Shown: positions 1 through 7,408, numbered from the stretch's first letter. The stretch is 12,413 nt of DNA from Streptomyces sp. NRRL S-118 (GCF_000716335.1 NZ_JOBL01000256.1:1-12413), one strand, 5' to 3'. Numbers and translations are program-made. Notes: generated from the sequence alone by a model not told the origin.

Positions 1-78
1 CCCCGCAACTACCTGGCCTTTCTCGGCCTCGCCGCCGCCCTGTGCTGCTACAAACGGCTCGTCCGCCTCACCACATAG
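1..78 (+). pseudogene. 3' end of an IS5-like DDE transposase (cut by the window edge)
   Basis: Frame 1 is open from the first base to a TAG at 76-78 and encodes 25 residues that include NYLAFLGLAAALCCYKRL. From memory of the family, this is the usual C-terminus of IS5-type (DDE_Tnp_1) transposases in Streptomyces: a hydrophobic helix, a Cys/Tyr-Lys-Arg-Leu segment, then the stop. Everything upstream, including the catalytic residues, lies outside the window, so it cannot be judged whether the full transposase is intact. The far end of the IS should lie shortly downstream of the stop, but I could not define its inverted repeat without the other end. The next gene (stop at 248) faces it on the opposite strand. 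Confidence 0.65.
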
Positions 79-144
79 GACACGGTCTAAAGAGCATGGC
101 TGGACGATCGACTGATCATCCCTGCCTTTACCGCCAGGCGGACC

Positions 145-171
145 GGCTCCGTGTGGCCAGGCGTCGGAGCC
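145..171. terminator. Weak hairpin between the IS end and the kinase gene
   Basis: A 7-bp perfect stem, GGCTCCG (145-151) and CGGAGCC (165-171), closes a 13-nt loop. It sits in the 169-bp gap between the convergent ends of the transposase tail and the kinase gene, about 77 bp past the kinase stop. There is no T-tract, as is usual in Streptomyces. It could terminate either gene. Nothing else was recognised in this gap. Confidence 0.3.
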
Positions 172-247
172 ATTCCCGTTGCCTGATGGGCGGCCGCCGC
201 ACCACCATCACACCGCCGGCATGCGGATGAGCGGGCGTGCCGAGTGG

Positions 248-2035
248 TCAGGTGTTCAGTTTGGCGGCCTGCATGGCGGTCAGCCGGCGAATGTAGAGGG
301 CCGCGGCGGCGGACGCTGGCACAACGAGGACGTGCGCGATGAGACTGAACCAGGTCTCCGCCCCGAACTCGTATCGATAGAGGAGACTCGCGTCCATCGC
401 ACGCGTGGGGGTGTGCTCGATGAGCAGCGATGTCCAGGGGGTCCAGAAGAGGGGCCAGGTCAGGAAGGTGGCCAGCCACAGCGTCCACCAGGCGTTCAGC
501 ACACGGGCTGGGGCGGGGGCCATGCCGGGCGGGCTGGAGGCGTGCCAGACGTCGTTGGCGATCTGCTTCGGCAGGAAGAGGTTGGCAAGCGGAATGAACC
601 AGCCGATCACCGCCATGGAGGAGCGGTACCGCAGGCGGCCCGGCGCGAACTTCTCGGCGGTGGCGCGTACGCGAGCAAACCAGATGAGCCAGCACACGAC
701 CAGTGCTGCGCCGAAGAGGTGCTGGGCTTCCCATAGGAGATGAATAGCGGGGTTGCTCCACTCATCTACGAAGACCAGGTTCCCCCAAAGATCGTCTGCG
801 CCCGGAAAGCGGTCGTAAGACGGATACAGGCGGTCCGGTTCTTCAAAGACGGTGAGCTGGTGGATGACCGTAAGTACGGAGGTCAGCGCGACGAGGGCGA
901 GGAGCCAATAGACGGCGACCCGGTACCCGTCAGCGACGTCCACGTGGCTGCGGGCGCGGCGGCGTTCGTCGGCCAGCCGGAGCTTTGTAGGCCCCGCCTG
1001 ACTGACGCCAGCGCGCCCCGTGGGGTTGCCGGAAAGCTCGGTGAGCGGGGCGGTGAGCGGTTTGGGTAGGACGGCCCCGGCCGCGGCTATCACCTCTGCA
1101 TTTGCCTGTGCGCCGGGGGACATCCGGGTGCGGGGGTCCTCCTGGTCGAGGAGCTGGACGGCTTCCTGGCCCAGCCGGGCGAGCAAGATCGGCGGCAGCC
1201 ATGGGGTCAGCGAGCGGTGTTGCGTCCTTTCCCTGTCCCGCAGCTCGGCCAGGGTCGGCCGGTCGGCCGGGTTCTTGGCCAGACAGTCCTTGATGAGCGG
1301 GAGCAGCGGCTCGGGTACGCCGGCGAGGTCAGGCGGTTCGTGCACCACCCGGTACATCAGGGCGTGTAACTGGCCCGCAGGCGCATTGAATGGCAGCCGT
1401 CCGGAGGCGGCGAAGGCCAGTACCGTGCCCAGGGAGAAGATGTCGCTCGCCTCGGTCAGGCTCTCGCCCCGGATCTGTTCGGGTGACATGAAGCCGGGTG
1501 AGCCGACCACCACTCCGGTGGAGGTCAGGCCTCCTGTGCTGGAGGAGTCCAGGGCGCGGGCGATACCGAAGTCGATCACCTTCGGCCCGTCGATGGTGAC
1601 CAAAACGTTCGACGGCTTCAGATCGCGGTGGACGAGACTGGCGGCGTGGATGTCGCCGAGGGCTTGGCACAGGCCGGAGGCCAGACCGCGCACCGAGTGC
1701 TCGGGCAGCGGTCCGTGCTGCTCGGCCACCACCTGGTGCAGGGTCGGCCCGGCGACGTACGCGGTGGCGACCCAGGGCAGTTCCGCATCAGGGTCGGCGT
1801 CCAGAACAGCAGCCGTCCAGGCCCCGCCGACCTGCCGGGCGAGGGCGGTCTCCTTTGCGAACCGGAGCCGGAAGTCCGGGTTTGCTGCCAGTTCCGTGCG
1901 GATGGTCTTCACCGCGACCATCCGGCCACGTGGGGAGCGGGCCAGGTAGACCACGCCCATGCCGCCTTCCCCCAGGCGGCCGATGAATCGGTAGTCCGCG
2001 ATCCGATCAGGGTCCTGTTCCTTCAGAGGCTGCAC
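248..2035 (-). CDS. Membrane Ser/Thr protein kinase with C-terminal DUF4328-like domain
   Basis: A 595-aa Hanks-type kinase that should phosphorylate Ser/Thr on unknown targets. The kinase domain spans about residues 12-265: glycine loop GEGGMG (22-27), invariant Lys43 in VAVK, helix-C Glu62, catalytic HRDLKPSN (136-143), DFG (155-157), SPE in place of APE (184-186), Asp198 and the DRP arginine (259). All key residues are present, so it should be active. A linker (about 270-365) leads to a hydrophobic half with about five membrane segments (near 371-393, 438-455, 473-490, 514-540, 563-582). The motif GWFIPLANLFLPKQIANDVW (478-497) matches my recollection of DUF4328. There are no PASTA repeats. 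The GTG start is supported by an AGGGAG ribosome site 9 nt upstream (2045-2050). The gene stands alone, divergent from the broken gene at 2173. Confidence 0.93.
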   Translation of the reverse strand: MQPLKEQDPDRIADYRFIGRLGEGGMGVVYLARSPRGRMVAVKTIRTELAANPDFRLRFAKETALARQVGGAWTAAVLDADPDAELPWVATAYVAGPTLHQVVAEQHGPLPEHSVRGLASGLCQALGDIHAASLVHRDLKPSNVLVTIDGPKVIDFGIARALDSSSTGGLTSTGVVVGSPGFMSPEQIRGESLTEASDIFSLGTVLAFAASGRLPFNAPAGQLHALMYRVVHEPPDLAGVPEPLLPLIKDCLAKNPADRPTLAELRDRERTQHRSLTPWLPPILLARLGQEAVQLLDQEDPRTRMSPGAQANAEVIAAAGAVLPKPLTAPLTELSGNPTGRAGVSQAGPTKLRLADERRRARSHVDVADGYRVAVYWLLALVALTSVLTVIHQLTVFEEPDRLYPSYDRFPGADDLWGNLVFVDEWSNPAIHLLWEAQHLFGAALVVCWLIWFARVRATAEKFAPGRLRYRSSMAVIGWFIPLANLFLPKQIANDVWHASSPPGMAPAPARVLNAWWTLWLATFLTWPLFWTPWTSLLIEHTPTRAMDASLLYRYEFGAETWFSLIAHVLVVPASAAAALYIRRLTAMQAAKLNT

Positions 2036-2044
2036 CGCTGACTA

Positions 2045-2083
2045 CTCCCTCCCCGCGGACGTCACTGCGGCGCACCAAGACTA
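2045..2083 (-). promoter_or_regulatory. Ribosome site and possible promoter of the kinase gene
   Basis: Read on the minus strand, GGGGAGGGAG (2045-2054) precedes the GTG start and fixes it. Further upstream, TAGTCT (2078-2083) fits a TANNNT -10 box for a vegetative sigma factor. No convincing -35 is visible at the right distance, so the promoter part is weak. Confidence 0.35.
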
Positions 2084-2172
2084 GCCTCCGCTCCTCTCAG
2101 GAACTGGACGATCGGCTAGCCATGCCTGACGGGCCTGAACCACAAAAGTCGCTGACTTGGAAGGCGGGGCGC

Positions 2173-3109
2173 ATGAGCACGGACGTGTCTCTCGGTCGGC
2201 GGGACCGGGCTCGCGCGTTCGTCCCCAAGCTGATCCCCGAGCCTCAGGACCTGGACCGCACCGGTCCCCTGGACGCGAAGGAGCAACGGGACCTGGAGCG
2301 GATCCACGCCGCCCGCGATCACTATCAGAGCGCCAAGTGGATGCGGGGTAAGGCGCTGGAGGCTGCGTTCCGGCGGCGCCTGTACCGGGGCTAGGACGGG
2401 CAGCGGACGCGGCAGCAGTACCTGAATGACGAGTGGGACGGGATCAGCGAGTCTGCCGCCTACCGGGAGATCGGCGAGTGGCCGCTGGCCAAAGCATTCT
2501 CCGATGTCTGCGAGCGGCCCGCCCCTGACTCGCACGTCCGCGCCCTGGTCGACGTCGCCGAGAAGCAGGGCACCGGACCCGTTGTGCACTGGTATGCCGA
2601 ACTGCACCGCCACGGCCGACAGGTCGGACGCCGGGCGACCGCGGACGTAGCGGCCAACCCTTGCCGACTTCCTTCGCTCGGGCACCGAGCCCGAGTGGCT
2701 GGAGGCGCTGTTCGTCCCCCGGCAGCTGCCGCCCGCAGCCACGCCACGCAAGCCTGCTCCGACCGCTCCAGCCGGGCAGGCTGGGAGCGGCAAGGGTGAA
2801 CCGGTGACGGGCACGGTCGTCCACAAGAGCCAGGACGGCTCATTCCCAAATTTGGGAATGAGCGACGCGGGGTCTTTCGCCAGCGGATCGGGCGCTGCCC
2901 CGGCTCCATCGTCGTCGGGTTGGGTCCTGAGCGCGGGACACATCGAGTGGCTGAGCAGGTGGCTCGCGAGTGAGGCGAACAAGGCCGGGATCAGCCCGGA
3001 CCTCACGGCGGATCTTCTCATGGAGGCGCTCGCCGACGGACCTCTGCGGGAATGGGTCCAGGCCCGTGTTGAAGTGCTGCTAGCGGACCGGCCCCGGTCC
3101 AACGTCTGA
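2173..3109 (+). pseudogene. Broken plasmid-maintenance-like gene (amber stop plus frameshift)
   Basis: The frame starting at ATG 2173 (GGAAGG ribosome site at 2159-2164, 8 nt upstream; an earlier in-frame ATG at 2122 lacks one) reads to a TAG at 2392-2394. It continues in the same frame with good codon use to about 2659, where one extra C in AACCC moves it to the next frame, which runs on to TGA 3107-3109. Repaired, the product is about 310 aa. Near the amber codon it reads GKALEAAFRRRLYRG, then QQYLNDEWDGISESAAYREI. This resembles the 'RLYR...Y...W.IS...AYR.I' pattern I associate with plasmid or phage partition and replication accessory proteins. A Pro/Ala-rich linker leads to a C-terminal helical part. 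The family assignment is inference, and no enzyme motif was seen. It holds a 26-bp palindrome and is followed by a strong hairpin. Confidence 0.6.
2838..2863. promoter_or_regulatory. 26-bp perfect palindrome, candidate parS-like or operator site
   Basis: The half-site GCTCATTCCCAAA (2838-2850) is followed directly by its exact reverse complement (2851-2863), with no spacer and no mismatch. The central 20 bases are AT-richer than everything around them. The palindrome lies inside the coding part of the broken gene, where it encodes roughly S-F-P-N-L-G-M-S. A perfect two-fold site of this length suggests binding by a dimeric protein. Centromere-like sites for partition proteins often lie in or beside their own gene. 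Function is inferred. Confidence 0.55.
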
Positions 3110-3119
3110 CCGTGCAACC

Positions 3120-3156
3120 AGAGTCCCGGAGCCTGACCTACAGGTGCCGGGACTCT
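3120..3156 (+). terminator. Strong hairpin terminator after the broken gene
   Basis: A 10-bp perfect stem pairs AGAGTCCCGG (3120-3129) with CCGGGACTCT (3147-3156). Inside the 17-nt loop a second short stem, CCTG (3132-3135) and CAGG (3141-3144), extends the structure. It begins 10 bp past the stop at 3109. There is no U-tract, which is normal for Streptomyces terminators. Confidence 0.65.
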
Positions 3157-3663
3157 GTCGTACCGTCGGTTACGGGCCAGGCTCGGTCATGGGCAGAGGT
3201 CGGCGGCGTGCCGGGGTCTGCCAGCCCGGGGCCGAGCCGGCGGCGTCGTCCGGGCGCCGGGCGTTGGGGCGGTGCCGGCTCGGGGATCCGGTCGCCATCG
3301 GCGGCGCGCTCCGCAGCGGTGCGGGCGCGCAAGTCATGCGGCCGTGGCTCGGGAAGATCGGGCCCGGGTCCGAGCGCCCGGCGGGGTGCAGCAGTCACTG
3401 CCGCAGTCTCTCCCGCCGCGGCCGGTGCCGATAGCGGCCCCCGGGCATGCGATCGAGGCGGCGCGGCATGGTGGTGGCGGAGCGGCCCGGTGGTACTGCC
3501 CCCAGAGGCGTCTGGGCACCGGGCCTGACTCGCACACTCCATACCGGCACGAGCTGCCGCCGACCCTATCCAGCGCCGCATGTCATGCGTCAGGCAGTCA
3601 GTCTTCTACGGAAGAAAGCGCGGCCCACAACAGGTCGAGTTCGCCGTAATCTGGGGTCGGTGT
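3157..3663. other. No recognisable gene
   Basis: I see no convincing gene in these 507 bases. Several frames are open on both strands, but their products are Arg/Pro/Gly-rich, as expected for GC-rich noncoding DNA, and no frame keeps the third-position GC bias or a family motif. It may be decayed coding sequence. Confidence 0.5.
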
Positions 3664-3957
3664 GTGCTGGGTGAAGTGGTGGCCGGGCCGGGGTCCATGC
3701 TGATCGCCGCGTACTGCAAGGAGCACACCAACATCTCAATGGACGCGCTCGCGTCGTACCTCCAGACCCGGCAGCAGCGCAGCCGGGCAGCCGGCCCGCG
3801 GGAATCGGACCGGCAGAAGATCGCCGGGATGCTCAGCGGCGCGCTCCCTGCGGACGACGACCGCCAGGCGCGACGGTGGTACTCATCGGGGCAGAGCTAC
3901 GCGAAAGGGACTTTGATGGTCCAAGCCGATCCGCGCTGTTCACCGAGGCGTGGATGA
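3664..3957 (+). CDS. Hypothetical protein, possibly a gene fragment
   Basis: The frame from GTG 3664 (97 aa; another in-frame start is ATG 3697) has coding-like third-position GC from about 3697 to 3870. The product includes AAYCKEHTNISMDALASYLQ and RESDRQKIAGMLSGALPADD: an alpha-helical, charged, soluble protein with no motif I recognise. After about 3870 the codon bias fades. The neighbouring frame then reads more plausibly (VVLIGAELRERDFDG, then SALFTEAWMSGR, about 3885-3960), so a frameshift near 3870 is possible and the true gene may have been longer. The ribosome site is weak. Nothing recognisable follows between 3958 and the nuclease gene. Confidence 0.35.
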   Translation: MLGEVVAGPGSMLIAAYCKEHTNISMDALASYLQTRQQRSRAAGPRESDRQKIAGMLSGALPADDDRQARRWYSSGQSYAKGTLMVQADPRCSPRRG

Positions 3958-4124
3958 GCGGTCGCGGCGGCCAGACGTCGGGACTCCGAGCGGGGACGCG
4001 GCGGCCGCCTCACCCTGAACGCCGAGCCGGTCGGGGTCTGGACGGTCTGCACAGGGTGTTCCGCGAGGCCCCTGTGCGCTGGCCGGGCGGAACGTTCACC
4101 CGGTGAATTCCGCGACCCGCGCGA

Positions 4125-4865
4125 GTGATGCACCCTTCTCGATCGACCCGGTGTGTGGCTGGAGCCGGTAGACCGGGGCGCGTGATCACTCCTCTTCTCC
4201 ATGCCGCCGCGGCGGCCGCGCTCACCGTGCTGCCGTTGACCGCCCTGTCCACCGCTCCGGCCCACGCGACCGCCGCCCCGGCGCCGCGCGCGGCCGTGAC
4301 GATGCCGCTGGGCCAGGCCATCACCTCCCTCCCGCGCGCCGCCGAGTCCCGCGACGGCTACACCCGCAGCAGCTTCAAGCACTGGACCGACGCCGACCGC
4401 GACGGGTGCAACACCCGCGCCGAGGTCCTCATCGCCGAGGCGATCGAGCCGCCCACCGTCGGCGCCCGCTGCGCCCTCACCGGCGGGGTGTGGTGGTCGA
4501 TGTACGACGAGCAGCAGGTGACCGCGGCGTCGGCCCTGGACGTCGACCACATGGTGCCGCTCGCGGAAGCGTGGGACTCGGGGGCGAGCGGCTGGACGGC
4601 GGCGCGGCGTCAGGCGTACGCCAACGACCTGGACGCCGAGCGGTCCCTGATCGCCGTCACCGCGAAGACTAACCGGTCGAAGGCCGACCAGGACCCGGCC
4701 CAGTGGATGCCGCCGGCCGCCGCCCAGCACTGCGCGTACCTCGCCGACTGGACCGCCACCAAGCTGCGCTGGGCGCTCACCGTCGACGACGCCGAGCGCC
4801 AAGCCCTGGCCACCGCGGCCGCGCAGTGTCCGGGGGCCACCGTGGTGTACGAGCCGGTACCGTAA
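4125..4865 (+). CDS. Secreted HNH-family (DUF1524-like) nuclease
   Basis: A 246-aa predicted extracellular nuclease. Residues 1-48 look like a signal peptide: an Arg-containing n-region (RPGR, 16-19), a long Ala/Leu/Thr core and an AHA cleavage site before residue 49. The mature part holds DVDHMVPLAEAW (139-150), whose D-x-D-H is the metal-binding/catalytic part of the His-Me finger in DUF1524-type HNH proteins, and NRSKAD with DPAQWMPP (183-197), the conserved helix closing the site. Four mature-part cysteines (95, 116, 203, 235) could form two disulfides, fitting export. The start is uncertain: tandem GTG-ATG at 4125/4128 gives the basic n-region, while GTG 4182 would remove it; neither has a good ribosome site. 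The likely role is degrading extracellular DNA or RNA for nutrition or competition. No immunity gene is visible beside it, which suits a secreted enzyme. Confidence 0.88.
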   Translation: MMHPSRSTRCVAGAGRPGRVITPLLHAAAAAALTVLPLTALSTAPAHATAAPAPRAAVTMPLGQAITSLPRAAESRDGYTRSSFKHWTDADRDGCNTRAEVLIAEAIEPPTVGARCALTGGVWWSMYDEQQVTAASALDVDHMVPLAEAWDSGASGWTAARRQAYANDLDAERSLIAVTAKTNRSKADQDPAQWMPPAAAQHCAYLADWTATKLRWALTVDDAERQALATAAAQCPGATVVYEPVP

Positions 4866-4917
4866 CCGCCGGGCGGGATCACCACCCGGTGAGCGCCTTG
4901 TCAGCCCCCGCCCCTGT

Positions 4918-4947
4918 GCCCTCGCCTCCGCGCTCTGGAGCGAGGGC
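4918..4947 (+). terminator. Hairpin terminator after the HNH nuclease gene
   Basis: An 8-bp perfect stem, GCCCTCGC (4918-4925) and GCGAGGGC (4940-4947), closes a 14-nt loop. It lies 52 bp past the nuclease stop and has no T-tract. Confidence 0.5.
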
Positions 4948-5008
4948 ACCGGCACGTCGGGCTGCCCAGGCCAGCTGGGCCAGGTCCGCAGGAGCCGCTG
5001 CGGGAGGG

Positions 5009-5040
5009 GCGGTGCCGGGGTTGTGCTGTCCCGGCACCGC
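5009..5040. terminator. Second strong hairpin just before repeat copy 1
   Basis: An 11-bp perfect stem, GCGGTGCCGGG (5009-5019) and CCCGGCACCGC (5030-5040), closes a 10-nt loop. It ends 5 bp before the start of the first direct repeat. It may be a back-up terminator for the nuclease gene, or a structure that came with the repeat. Confidence 0.45.
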
Positions 5041-5050
5041 GAGCCGCGCG

Positions 5051-5272
5051 CTCGGCGTCACGGCGCCGGAACCCGCCCCCGGCGCGGCGCCGAAGGCCGG
5101 CGGCGGCCGGGCAGCCGCATGGGAGCGCAGCCGGGGGCACGTCGAACGCGTTGAGCACGAGGGGCAGGAGCACGCGGTGAAGCTCGGCGTATGGCTGTCC
5201 AATCAGCGCGCCCGCCGCGCGACGCTCCCTGCCGACCGGGTCGCGGTGCTGGAGGAACTCGGGGTTGTCTGA
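5051..5272 (+). pseudogene. 3' fragment of a helicase-associated (HA) domain gene, copy 1
   Basis: The frame ending at TGA 5270-5272 encodes LGVTAPEPAP, then GQEHAVKLGVWLSNQRARR and VAVLEELGVV. The pattern 'G....LG.WL.NQR.R......L...R...L..LG' is the helicase-associated domain found in tandem in large helicases on Streptomyces linear plasmids and chromosome ends. Only the last domain remains; helicase motifs and any start codon are missing. Compared with copy 2, 18 in-frame codons are missing just before the conserved block, which removes the RAYLAREG helix that normally begins the domain, so even this last domain is incomplete. Confidence 0.65.
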
Positions 5273-5285
5273 ACGGGCGTGCAAG

Positions 5286-5320
5286 AAGGCGCCCCACACC
5301 AGAACGGCGGGGGGCGCCTT
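5286..5320 (+). terminator. Terminator conserved in repeat copy 1
   Basis: A 10-bp perfect stem, AAGGCGCCCC (5286-5295) and GGGGCGCCTT (5311-5320), with a 15-nt loop lies 13 bp after the HA fragment's stop and is followed by GTCGTTTCG. Both stem arms are unchanged in copy 2 although the loop differs, which supports a real transcription terminator. Confidence 0.75.
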
Positions 5321-5420
5321 GTCGTTTCGGGTTCCGCGGGAGCCAGGCGTGTGCGCTTACCGGCGCAAGACGTTGACGCACTCCGTCGCAAGCGGGCTCC
5401 GGGGCCCGGCAAGCGGCCGG

Positions 5421-5504
5421 ATGTCCCGAGGCCGTGACGAGCACGGCACCACCCGGCAGACGGTCGTCGGCTGGCTGAAGACGTGGGCGGACGAGGGCGC
5501 GTAG
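5421..5504 (+). pseudogene. Short ORF with helix-turn-helix-like sequence spanning the repeat end
   Basis: A 27-codon frame from ATG 5421 to TAG 5502-5504 ends in TTRQTVVGWLKTWADEGA. This resembles the recognition helix of transposase or regulator HTH segments ('.. RQTV..WL..W..EG'). All codons past the repeat end (5458-5501) end in G or C, so it may be a piece of a real gene. In copy 2 the sequence is cut after TTR. There is no ribosome site. It is too short to assign. Confidence 0.25.
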
Positions 5505-5555
5505 CGGTGTGACCTCGGTGCCAGCTGTCGGCGCCGCGTTGGCGAGCGAGAGGTT

Positions 5556-5924
5556 TCAGGCGGTGGTGCGGTTGCTTTGGCGTGCGGCAAGCGCGGCGTC
5601 GGCGCTGGGAAAGGTGGGCAGCAAGGTGTCCATCCCGGTGACGCTGAGCAGGCGGCTCAGCCGGTCGGGGATGGCCGCCAGGGTCAGCGAGCCGTCAGCG
5701 TCCTTGGCGCAGCGCCAGATGCCGACGAGGGCACCCAGCCCGGAGGAGTCGCAGAAGGTGACGCCCGACAGGTCAGCGACCAGGTCTGGGTGCCCGGCCG
5801 CCATGAGTTCCAGGGCGCGGGCCCGCACGGCGGGTGCGGTGGTGATGTCGAAGTCACCGGCCAGTGCGATCACGGCCAGGGCGCCGTCGGTGTGCAGGAC
5901 GTCGATGTGGAAGGCGTCGGTCAT
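5556..5924 (-). CDS. STAS-domain anti-anti-sigma factor (SpoIIAA/RsbV type)
   Basis: A 122-aa single-domain STAS protein, the usual length for this family. In partner switching the unphosphorylated form binds an anti-sigma kinase and frees a sigma factor; phosphorylation on a conserved serine blocks this. That serine is expected at Ser60 in CDSSGLGALVGI (58-69), aligned by eye with the B. subtilis SpoIIAA DSSGLG motif. The N-terminal strand ALAVIALAGDFDITTAP (15-31) is also typical. The ATG overlaps the stop of the upstream phosphatase gene (ATGA, 5921-5924), with AGGAGA about 10 nt before it, so the two are translationally coupled. No anti-sigma kinase or sigma factor gene lies in the window, so the target must be encoded elsewhere. 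The 51 bp between its stop and the short ORF at 5504 hold no clear terminator. Confidence 0.93.
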   Translation of the reverse strand: MTDAFHIDVLHTDGALAVIALAGDFDITTAPAVRARALELMAAGHPDLVADLSGVTFCDSSGLGALVGIWRCAKDADGSLTLAAIPDRLSRLLSVTGMDTLLPTFPSADAALAARQSNRTTA

Positions 5925-7408
5925 GGGCGTCGGTTCTCCTGCCCGACGGGGACGTCGGCGGTCGGGGCGGCGGCGCTGTGGGCGGTGGTGGTGATGCCGG
6001 TGGGAGCGGCATCGAGGGTGGGGACGGACAGGGCCAGCAGCGCCACGTCATCGCGTTCGGTGTCGGGGAGGGTGTCCAGGAGTGCGACGGTGTCGTCTAT
6101 CAGGGCGCCAGCAGCGAGCGGGGCCGGTCGCTGGGCCAGGAAGTTCGCCAGACCGCTGTCGGCGAGCATGTCACCATCGGCGGTGCGTGCCTCGGTCAGC
6201 CCGTCGGTGTAGAGCAGCAGTCCCTCGCCGGGTGCCAGATGCAGGGTGCTTGAGGCGAAGGCGGCTTCGGGGAACGCGCCGACCAGCATGCCGCCCTTGG
6301 CGCGGACCGCCTCGACCCGTACACCGCCGGTCTCGGCGGGGCTGAGGTGGTAGGCGGGCGGGTGGCCGCCGGTGGCCAGGGTGACCGTGAAACCGCCGTC
6401 CCGGGCCGGGTCGAGCAGGCCGAAGATGGCGGTGCAGAAGCGGGTGCCGACCGCCGCGTCCAGCAGCAGCGCGGCGTTCAGGGCTTTGAGCGCGGCCATC
6501 GGGTCCGCGTCGACGAGGGCTGCGGCCCGCAGCGTGTAGCGGGTCAGTGAGGTGACCGAGGCGGCTTCGGCGCCCTTGCCGCACACATCGCCCACGAAGA
6601 ACGCCCACCGGCCTGCGCCGATGGGAAAGACGTCGTAGAAGTCGCCGCCCACTTCCTGCGGGGAGGCGGTCTTGTAGTGGCAGGCCAGCTCCAGCCCCGG
6701 TACCGCGGGGAGAGCGGGAGGCACCAGGGTGCGCTGCAGGGTGGAGGCGAACGCGGCGATGGCCGCCTTGTCCCGCTCCGCCCGCTTGCGGGCTTCTTCC
6801 TCCGCCTGGCGCTTCTCCTGCTCGATCTTGCGGCGCTCCTGTTCGGCGCGCACGACGTGCAGCGCCGATAGCCGCAGCTCAAGCTGGTCAAAAACCACCG
6901 CCGCCAAGTCCGCGAGCGTGGCCGAATCCGCCTTGCTGATCTCGCGGGGGCGGGTGTCGAGGACGTTGACCGTGCCCAGCCGATACCCATCGGCGGTGAT
7001 GATCGGAGCGGCCGCGTAGAACCGCACCCCCATCGGGCCGGCGACCAGGGGGTTGGAGCAGGCGACCGGATCGAGCAGGGTGTCGGGGATGACGGTGGTG
7101 TCATTGGTCAGGACCGCCGAGGCACACAGGCCCGGGTCGCGGCCGATCTCGGTGACGCCTTCCAGGCCGTGCGTGGCCTTGAACCAGATCCGGTCCTCGT
7201 CCACGATCGTCACCGTCGCCACCGGCACCTCGAACAGACGCGCGGCCAGCGCTGCGACTCTGTCGTAGGCGCCGTCCGGAGGGGTATCGAGAATGTCGTA
7301 ACGGCGCACCGCCGCCATCCGCGCCGCCTCGGCCGACGCGGCCACAGGCCCGCTCGGTGCTATCGCAGGCAGGCTCGCTTGCTCGGGCATAACCCTCGTC
7401 TCGTTCAT
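5921..7408 (-). CDS. GAF-domain PP2C phosphatase (SpoIIE/RsbU type)
   Basis: A 495-aa soluble sensor phosphatase. Residues 30-180 form a GAF-like sensor (YDILDTPPDGAYDR, then a typical VPVATVTIVDEDRIWFKA stretch). Residues 185-215 are a Glu/Lys/Arg-rich coiled coil. Residues 222-465 are the SpoIIE-type PP2C domain with metal-binding aspartates in GGDFYD (254-259), GDVCGKG (273-279), LLYTDGLTEAR (398-408) and ERDDVA (451-456); a low-complexity Ala/Thr tail follows. It should dephosphorylate the STAS protein encoded next to it, with the GAF domain sensing an unknown signal. Start: ATG 7408 has only a G-run upstream; an in-frame ATG at 7390 (residue 7) has GAGG three bases before it and is an alternative. 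A sigmaB-like promoter lies at 7453-7476. No RsbW-type kinase domain is fused to it, unlike some Streptomyces relatives. Confidence 0.95.
   Translation of the reverse strand: MNETRVMPEQASLPAIAPSGPVAASAEAARMAAVRRYDILDTPPDGAYDRVAALAARLFEVPVATVTIVDEDRIWFKATHGLEGVTEIGRDPGLCASAVLTNDTTVIPDTLLDPVACSNPLVAGPMGVRFYAAAPIITADGYRLGTVNVLDTRPREISKADSATLADLAAVVFDQLELRLSALHVVRAEQERRKIEQEKRQAEEEARKRAERDKAAIAAFASTLQRTLVPPALPAVPGLELACHYKTASPQEVGGDFYDVFPIGAGRWAFFVGDVCGKGAEAASVTSLTRYTLRAAALVDADPMAALKALNAALLLDAAVGTRFCTAIFGLLDPARDGGFTVTLATGGHPPAYHLSPAETGGVRVEAVRAKGGMLVGAFPEAAFASSTLHLAPGEGLLLYTDGLTEARTADGDMLADSGLANFLAQRPAPLAAGALIDDTVALLDTLPDTERDDVALLALSVPTLDAAPTGITTTAHSAAAPTADVPVGQENRRP

Larger units (their letters stand above)
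5046..5457 (+). repeat. Direct repeat copy 1 (HA-domain gene 3' end plus tail)
   Basis: This 412-bp stretch matches 8688-9150 in the same orientation. Both copies begin at GCGCGCTCGGCGTCACGG and end at GCACGGCACCACCCGGC, and the flanks are unrelated. Relative to copy 2 it lacks 54 bp (18 codons) and has 3 extra bases. The coding part differs at scattered sites (7 of the last 115 coding bases), while the final 112 bp (5346-5457) are identical to copy 2. Confidence 0.9.

Noticed and set aside
3535..3548. CACTCCATACCGGC also occurs at 9682-9695
   Set aside because: A 14-bp match in biased GC-rich DNA of this length is not strong, and the flanks are unrelated, so it was not called a repeat.
4703..5050. 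Plus-strand frame joining the HA fragment to sequence inside the nuclease gene
   Set aside because: The upstream part is Arg/Ala-rich out-of-frame sequence of the nuclease gene; only the part from about 5051 matches copy 2.
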